NCBI GenBank assembly: GCA_002205965.3
Contig: NADL03000590.1
Span: 2,733,001-2,797,000 of the forward strand
DNA from: Kappaphycus alvarezii
Lineage: Eukaryota; Rhodophyta; Florideophyceae; Gigartinales; Solieriaceae
DNA: 64,000 bases
Direction of reading: 5' to 3'
The notes under the pieces are model-generated. The model was not told the DNA's origin and ran no database searches. It was given only the letters and a program-made list of their open reading frames with translations. A program made the position numbers and the translations under genes. Positions 57,870-64,000 of this stretch are shown here, one piece after another (within the stretch, counting starts at the first letter, position 1; each line of letters starts with the position of its first letter).

Positions 57870-58220
57870 CTAAGAGATTCCATAGCTATCTAAGTACCAT
57901 AAGCCAATCATCCGGCACAATGCGTCTCTCGTCATTGATTTCGTTAACATATCCGCTTTGTTCCGGTTGGAAGGTACGTGTTCCAACTTGATTACGCCGT
58001 CACGAATAAGTTCCTTCACCTTGTGTACCCTGAGGTCTATGTGCTTGTTTTTGGGCGTCACGTGATCTGCCATGGCCATTGACATGGCCACTGTGCTGTC
58101 CGTTTTGATTACGGTTGGGCAGAAATATCCGTCCTCAGACCAGGGGGTTTGCTGGCACATTTCCCAAAAGAGCTTCCTTATCCAGGAAAGTTCTTTTCCG
58201 CAAGCTGCGAGTGCGACGTA
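57870..58220 (-). pseudogene. Copia-4 RNase H C-terminus
   Basis: The frame 57870-58160 contains IKTDSTVAMSMAMADHVTPK, HIDLRVHKVKELIRDGVIKL and NKADMLTKSMTRDA, the end of copia RNase H. It is separated from the main pol frame by a stop after NSSGES and a phase change near 58160-58220. Confidence 0.8.
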
Positions 58221-59843
58221 TTAGGATTCTCCAGAAGAATTGGCGATATCTGTCTGCCTCTTCGATTTCCAATATATTGGTGACCCATTGATGTCGACCA
58301 TGAATCCGGAGGTTGATAACCTGGAATTTATGCATCCGCCCCAGTCGGCATCAACGGAAGCACCAATGGAGTCTGCCCTGATTCTGAATGCGCTACTAAA
58401 GTGCAGTCCAAAATGGCTAGTACCGTTGAGGTATCGAAGAAGTCTCTTCACTAGCTTCATGTGGCGTTCCGCCGGGGCGTGCACTTGACGGGTCAGTGCT
58501 GACACGGGAAATGATAAGTCTGGTCGAGTAGAAACCGCCAAGTAAAGCAATCCGCCGATTATGCTACGGTATACATGATGGTCGTGTCCCGTTAGCGTCG
58601 ATTCCCCTTGTACTGCCGATACTAACTGTTGGGCGTCCATAGGAAGTGGCGTTAAGACCGCATTTGATTGGTGCATTCCGTATGTTCTTAGAAGGTTATT
58701 GGCATAGCGTTTTTGGTCGATCCGAATTCCCGTTGGAGAGCGAGTTATTGTCCATCCGATGAATGATTTTAGCTCTCCAAAGAATTTGATATCATAGGTT
58801 GAAGACAACAAGTACTTTAAGTTCTGTAGGAGAACTTTGGAATTCGTAGCGAAGGCCATATCGTCCACTACGACTGCTAGTATAATGAAATCTGCATTTA
58901 TACGTAGAAAGTACAGTCGTTTGTAGTAGTTAGAATGTTTCATTCCCCAACTGATGAGTTTTTCGTGGAGAAATGAACCGTAGATATGACCTGCTTGTTT
59001 GGCGCCATAGATAGACTTCTGCAATTTACATATGTGCCCGGGTCTAGCTAGCTGACGGGAAGAATTTGTTGGCTGCTCCATGTATATCGGTACGTCAAGT
59101 GTTCCGTGTAGATACGCATTGGAAATATCGCCTCCTTCCAGTATGAGTTTATTGGCTGTGGCTATAGAGAGCAGGAGACGTATAGTCTCATGGGATGCGA
59201 CAGGAGCGTAGATGTTTTCTGGATCGAAGACCACATATGCCTGTTGACGATCCCCTCTTAGAGTACAGCGTGCTTTTGCCATATGCTGGTTCCCTGTGGA
59301 GTCTAGAGGCTTAGCTTTGAAAGTCCATTTGAATGGTAATGGAACTATTTCAGGGTTTCGGGGTAGATAAGACCATGTATTTCTATTGATAAGGGCGTTG
59401 TATTCCCTGTCTATAGCCTCGGCCCACTGTGGGATGTTACAGGCTTCCGCAAAGGTTTGTGGCTCATATGCCGTCTTCAAGATTGCCTTTCGGTCAGCGT
59501 AAGCCACTTCAGGAGTCAGTTGGTGCACGGAAGTCATGCATTGGATTAGGTTATCTTGTCCTGATTCCATGTAATCTCCGTTGGCGACCTCAATATCATG
59601 TTGTCTTGCAAGACCGTCGAGTAAGGATGAAATTCCTGGGAGCTTTTTGTTCGAGATCGTGGTAAAATCGGCTCTCCTAACGACTCTGACGGACTTGGAC
59701 TCTGAGATATACACCCTTATCAGCCTGGTATCTGACTCCATACCTACAAAGTGCCCCAGTTCGGAACGAGGTTTCAGTTTTTTGGCTTGTTCCGAGTGAG
59801 GGCGGTAAATAAAGGCGAAACCTGGTTGACCGAATATTAGCAT
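58221..59843 (-). CDS. Copia-4 reverse transcriptase/RNase H, long intact frame
   Basis: 540 codons without a stop. It has FAEACNIPQWAEAIDREYNA, FKWTFKAKPLDSTGNQHMAK, LILEGGDISNAYLHGTLDVP with the first catalytic Asp, KQAGHIYGSFLHEKLISWGM, LAVVVDDMAFATNS with the two catalytic Asp residues, VSTRPDLSFPVSALTRQVHA, and the start of RNase H (ASVDADWGGCINSRLSTSGF). It ends NSSGES, where the related element continues GEAEYVAL, so the last RNase H part is cut by a stop. This is the best-kept reverse transcriptase in the window. Confidence 0.85.
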   Translation of the reverse strand: MLIFGQPGFAFIYRPHSEQAKKLKPRSELGHFVGMESDTRLIRVYISESKSVRVVRRADFTTISNKKLPGISSLLDGLARQHDIEVANGDYMESGQDNLIQCMTSVHQLTPEVAYADRKAILKTAYEPQTFAEACNIPQWAEAIDREYNALINRNTWSYLPRNPEIVPLPFKWTFKAKPLDSTGNQHMAKARCTLRGDRQQAYVVFDPENIYAPVASHETIRLLLSIATANKLILEGGDISNAYLHGTLDVPIYMEQPTNSSRQLARPGHICKLQKSIYGAKQAGHIYGSFLHEKLISWGMKHSNYYKRLYFLRINADFIILAVVVDDMAFATNSKVLLQNLKYLLSSTYDIKFFGELKSFIGWTITRSPTGIRIDQKRYANNLLRTYGMHQSNAVLTPLPMDAQQLVSAVQGESTLTGHDHHVYRSIIGGLLYLAVSTRPDLSFPVSALTRQVHAPAERHMKLVKRLLRYLNGTSHFGLHFSSAFRIRADSIGASVDADWGGCINSRLSTSGFMVDINGSPIYWKSKRQTDIANSSGES

Positions 59844-60535
59844 TGATGAGAAGTCTATCTCTATGTTCGGATCCCACAGATGGATCGGAATATGCCCATT
59901 AACCCTTGAAGCCGGAAGCCTGTTGCGTAGCCAGTTTGCATGTTTTAAAGCTTCGCCCCATAAGTTATGGGGAGATCACTGTCGTACAGTAAAATTCTAG
60001 CCCGTGTCCAATGCTCTTGAACGAGACGCTCAGCAGTACCATTGCTTTCAGGTGCCCGAGGAGGAGAGGGCTTGACTTAAATTCCTGATGAATTGAGGAA
60101 AGTCGTCATCCCTTTGCTCATATGTTCCCCAGCTCGATCGAAGCGAATTCTCCGTAATTTGTAGTTCGCGGCCGAAAAGTGAGTTTCGGCCATTGCTTTG
60201 TAGTCACGAACTATTACTGGGAGCTCAGATCTGCTTTTGATCATTACGACGTCCGATTTCGCTGTGTACGGTTCGGGAAAGTGAACGGCGTACTTATTTC
60301 TTCCGAGAGAGCTGGTGAACGGGCCTGAAACATCCATGTGGATCTCACTTAGTGGCTGTAGTGTCCTACCTGTCGCTGCCTTGATTGGGGCTTTTCTCGT
60401 TTTTCCCGTGAGGCATGGAATGCACTCGATGCTGTCAAGCTGCGAACGAACGAAAGATGGTACATCAGATCGTTGGCGAGATAACTGCATGTAGCGGTCG
60501 GTCGCAATGTGTCCGGTCTTACGGTGCCATTTCAT
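59844..60535 (-). pseudogene. Copia-4 integrase
   Basis: The frame 60077-60535 has MKWHRKTGHIATDRYMQLSR and CIPCLTGKTRKAP (HHCC zinc site), Asp in IHMDVSGPFTSS, and Asp in RRIRFDRAGEHMSK. A stop follows at about 60078. The same phase region then continues with PESNGTAERLVQEHWTRARI, the Glu motif, and leads toward the reverse transcriptase. Confidence 0.8.
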
Positions 60536-60559
60536 GACCTCACTTTCGGGGATTCCTTT

Positions 60560-61980
60560 ATAGCGCTATGGACTTACCCCACAACATGCAGAGTTTAGCC
60601 ACCCTATTCAAACCTAATTTTGTTAGGTTTATTACAGTGGGTATTCAAGACTTCGCATGTTGCACCTGCATATGTCTGTGGTAAAGTGATCAAATACCCC
60701 ACTTCCATTTCATCAGTAAAATCCCACCACCACAAGCCATCATGCGTCAGAAAGATTGCTCTGTAGGCTTCCGCAGCTGCAGAGCCGCCCAAACCACAGT
60801 TATTAAAGGGTAAATTGCGAAGCACTATTCTTATCGCAATAAAACAAAGTTCTCATACTCGTCCATTTCAACTCTGGCAGTGGTAGTTAGGTCCCGTACA
60901 AAAGCCCAGCAACATGTTGATCTGGTACAGCACTCGATCGGACGGGTCGTATAGATGCAACGGATATTCTATTCAACTTTAACCATTTTGGCGACCACGA
61001 AGCGTTATCGACATTTCGTTTTCGAATCCAACACATAGCTTTACTTGTTTTTCCCATCAGCTGGCCTGCAAATCTCAGTCTCAAAAGTCGTTATAGATTT
61101 GAAAAGTCGCAGATCTTGGTTGCTTGTATAGTTCTGCGAAGAATTAAAGTGCCAGATCGCTGGAAAGATCTGTTTTTCTTGTTTGGGAAACATATGTACG
61201 TCTCAGCTATCTGAAATATTCTTGGAGACCATGGACTCTTTTGTTGCAGCTCGAGGGTCCCTGTTGCTTAAGCTTGTGCCGTGATCGCACATGAAGCCAT
61301 TGGTCAGCATATTTAGTACGTCTATAAAAGAGAAAGGAGGTGCAATGGATACTTGCGTCGGTTTGACTGATTGTACTGTCCTTGGCGTTGCACTTTCCAG
61401 GGGATAAATGAGCCAGCTGTTCACGAAAAATGACCACAACAGCAAGTACGCACTTAAATATCAAGTGGAAAACACGTCTGGTGTTTTTTTTTTGCATTCA
61501 CATGGACCTCTTGAAATGGCGAAGCCCGAGTGGTATATTTAACACCCGGTTCGCCACTCAAGGTGTATTTCTGCGAGGAACTGGTAGAAGTAAAATTTTG
61601 TTTGTCGCATTACACATGTAAATTTTGGCATATAGATTGTCAATAGATAGCTCTCGATACATAGAACTGATCTCAAGTCTCCAAACCCTTAGTTGATTGG
61701 ATAGACTTGAGATATCTGAAAGATTATGACTTGTAACAGCCTATCACGGCATGTCCGGAAAGCGTTTTGCACACCGATAAAAATATTTGTATTTATCATT
61801 TTCCAACAGCAATACAATATTCAATCAAATCAGTTGGTTCTTACCGGAACCTTCACCCCTCGTACTCCCCAACCCTCTCCGACAACCAAATGGCGATCTC
61901 GCCTACCCATTGACCTGAACTGAACAGCCGTGTAGATTCTCTTCAACCGGAATTGTCTTCGATTCCTCAAAACATTTGCC
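60560..61980. other. Unassigned region, no supported gene
   Basis: Minus-strand frames of 65-96 codons (60604-60825, 60887-61084, 61207-61497) show no known motif. A tRNA-like patch near 61517-61560 is too short to be a tRNA gene. The 61800-61983 part is probably the 5' region of the coding series that starts at 61984. Confidence 0.4.
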
Positions 61981-61983
61981 ATC

Positions 61984-63796
61984 ATGAGGCCACAAAGAGC
62001 TCGGAAACGTGTGCGATACAACGAATCCGAGCCAGAACTCCCGCAAACAGCCACTGAAACACTAACAGATGTAGTCGATCTACTGGAGTTGCGACCACTG
62101 GCCCACAACATCCCCGGAACAAGAAAAACCATTTTACTAAAGATGCTAGCGCTTCTGATTTATCACGTTGCGACAAAGCGTTTCAAGAAATAATGATGAA
62201 AGAATGTGAGATTCTCTACCTAGCAGATCCGCAAATGTACTTTGAACGGCAATTTCATGGCGCTGCCGTCACGGTTCCTGCTGAATTATGTTCAGCAATC
62301 AAATCAGCAAAGCGTGGCTCCATTGAGAGGAGGGTACTGATGTCTGTGCTTTGTTTTTATATGAAACGAGACGATTTTAATCAGATTTTACAGAGCGATA
62401 AAGTTTTGGGTAGCTCCGATACGGATTCAGAGTTAGAAAAGATATAACCAGTGGAAAACGAGCGGGAATTTCAAGGGGGACGTATGCGCAGTCTTGGTTT
62501 GACTGGGATAGCATATTAGTCAATGGTAGGCTAAACACTAAGCAGAGAAAAGTGAGGAGGTCATACAACAATGTCGTTGATTTTGCAGTTCGGTTTATAT
62601 ACTCATCTCAGAATATACAGTCGCTTTCGAGGGGAACTAAGAACGTTTGTGTTGACGGAAAGGAGTTTTTCTCCCTGTTGTGACGAGAAAGAGGAAGAGA
62701 TGTGTTATGTTTTCTGATTATCTTCAGGCATGTGATGATATAGGGGCGAAGCCTCTATAAAGAACTTTATTTCTAAAAGATTGTTCGGCTTTGAAGGCAA
62801 GGGATTCCAAAACAAAAGCAGCCGTTTATTATGTCGTTGAATCACTTGTGAACGACTTAATCGCAGATCTATTTCGTTTAGTTAATCAGGTTGTGCCTGT
62901 CAGTCAAATGGCTGAAACAAATGCCCGTATTCAGTGTGCTGAGTACTTTCTGAAGAGCATTTTTATCGATTCACGCGTAGGTTGTGATGAGTACGGTTCA
63001 AACAACAATGAATTTGCCGTAAGGGAAAATGCAAATGCTGTGGGTCCTGAAAGTATACAATGTGCCAGATGTTTATCCCCGTTTGCTGTGTTAGACCAGT
63101 TACAGCATTTATCGAACGTCCGAAGGAAGACTGTTGCAGCACATGAAAACGTGCTCATCCTCAAATTCAAGCTAGGAATCAAAATCTGTGTTGGGTAGGG
63201 CAGTCAGACTTGCAAACAGTCTGATTCAGTCAAAGATGATTCGGATACTGTCAGCAGACGATGAACAAATCTTGAGCTCTTTCTCTAAAAATGGTACTGA
63301 ACTGCAAGAATTCCGATCTGGATGGGCAAGAAGAGATGCCATCAAAGATTAGACGTAAAGTTACATCAGAATGCACAAGGCGTCACTTGAAGCTTTCTTT
63401 AATCGTGGTGCGAATGATAAGTCTATGGAAATGAGCTCTTCAGCCATGCGTGAAGAGCTTTTGCACACGTACGGAGATAGGTTTGATATTCCAAGTCAGA
63501 CTGACATCCAGAAGTTTATACAGTCACAGTTCGCGAGATCAAGAACTGGGGGTGCAATTTCACAGCCGAGAGCTGGTTCAATGTCGCATGTGTTTAGGAA
63601 TGCAGTTGATTTTTTTGTCCTGGACTCTGAGTTTACTATATCTCCGTCTAAAGCAGTGCGACTAGTACAAGCTCAATTTCGCACTGGCGGAAGCCTTCCT
63701 GCGAGGTTTCCATCAGACTCACAGATCAAGAATAGAGTGTCATCGTTGAGGAACTCTCATAAGAAAGAAACCTGCCTCCCAAATGACGTGGATTGA
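61984..63796 (+). CDS. Unrecognised plus-strand coding series, possibly one gene
   Basis: Four frames in succession: 61984-62193 (MRPQRARKRVRYNESEPELP), 62193-62447 (overlapping by an ATG), 62791-63198 and 63371-63796. The third has NDLIADLFRLVNQVVPVSQM and a CARC...H segment that could bind zinc. The fourth has REELLHTYGDRFDIPSQTDI, VFRNAVDFFVLDSEFTISPS and ARFPSDSQIKNRVSSLRNSH. Sequences like the last are common just before the catalytic part of some algal and oomycete transposase-like proteins, but I cannot name a family. It may continue beyond the window. Introns or decay would explain the breaks. Confidence 0.4.
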
Positions 63797-64000
63797 TCGC
63801 TGGTTCATTTGTTGCAGCTTATCAAAGTGGTAAAAGGAGAATCATAGTTTTTAGAATTTTAGTGCCATTCAGGATATTATAGAAATCATCAAAAAGAAAT
63901 ATTTTGATTTTTTTAATCGACGTTAATCTCCTCAGATAGCTTTTTTTAGCAGCTCGTAACTTGGAAGGTTCAGCATTTCTTTAAATTCTGAGTGCTTATC

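Larger units (their letters stand above)
57147..60560 (-). mobile_element. Copia-4, 5'-truncated copy of the Copia-2 family
   Basis: Minus-strand element with the 3' LTR at 57147-57441 and a well-kept pol (integrase, then a 540-codon reverse transcriptase/RNase H frame). Gag, protease and the 5' LTR are absent above about 60560. The encoded proteins match Copia-2 closely along their length, including the SIGASVDADWGGCINSRLS stretch. Confidence 0.85.

Noticed and set aside
61515-61562. tRNA-like GCCCGAGTGGT followed by CGGTTCGCC
   Set aside because: The box A and box B-like motifs are only about 15 nt apart, with no anticodon arm and no acceptor stem.

Overview
The window looks like a nuclear contig from a transposon-rich eukaryotic alga, most likely a florideophyte red alga of the Chondrus type. 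That assignment is an inference. It rests on compact, nearly intron-free host genes packed in two short islands, a phosphoglycolate phosphatase with an organelle-type presequence, and surrounding sequence made almost entirely of LTR retrotransposons, LINEs and DNA-transposon remains. No bacterial operon, rRNA, CRISPR or convincing tRNA was seen.

Layout. 0.1-7.3 kb: decayed minus-strand Ty1/copia element (Copia-1) with unequal LTRs. 7.3-9.8 kb: low-complexity, GT-rich DNA with no convincing gene. 9.83-17.83 kb: a Tc1/mariner transposon (long terminal inverted repeats, TA target site, DD34E transposase pseudogene) split in its left inverted repeat by a Ty3/gypsy element (Gypsy-1, 222-bp LTRs, TCGCC target duplication), which itself carries a LINE tail: a three-layer nest. 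17.8-25.0 kb: an empty stretch, two unrecognised decayed coding regions, and gag-protease remains of a second gypsy element. 25.0-27.1 kb: two inverted copies of a CCTCATATGAGG repeat around a LINE 3' half. 27.1-33.2 kb: plus-strand Copia-2 with paired LTRs. 33.5-34.4 kb: a second LINE tail of the same family.

Host island 1 (about 34.9-39.5 kb): 8-amino-7-oxononanoate synthase (biotin pathway), a possible small divergent gene, a two-domain AAA ATPase of the AFG2B/SPATA5L1 type, and an ING-family PHD-finger protein. 40.6-43.8 kb: three pieces of another LINE family, two arranged head to head. 44.15-48.21 kb: Copia-3, complete between LTRs and a GGGAC target duplication but lacking its reverse-transcriptase core, with a 68-bp-arm hairpin in gag. 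Host island 2 (49.5-55.8 kb): a predicted secreted/type I membrane protein with three Cys-paired modules, phosphoglycolate phosphatase, and an NVL/Rix7-type AAA ATPase with one 5' intron. 56.9-60.6 kb: a third CCTCATATGAGG repeat interrupted by minus-strand Copia-4, sister of Copia-2. 60.6-64 kb: unassigned sequence, then an unrecognised plus-strand coding series running to the window edge.

The host genes do not form a single pathway. Two of them (AFG2B-like and NVL-like) belong to families that remodel pre-60S ribosomes. Several conserved genes (bioF, NVL, the membrane protein) are broken by single-base shifts, mostly in homopolymers, so either the assembly has indel errors or some of these genes are decaying; this decides how the annotation should be read.
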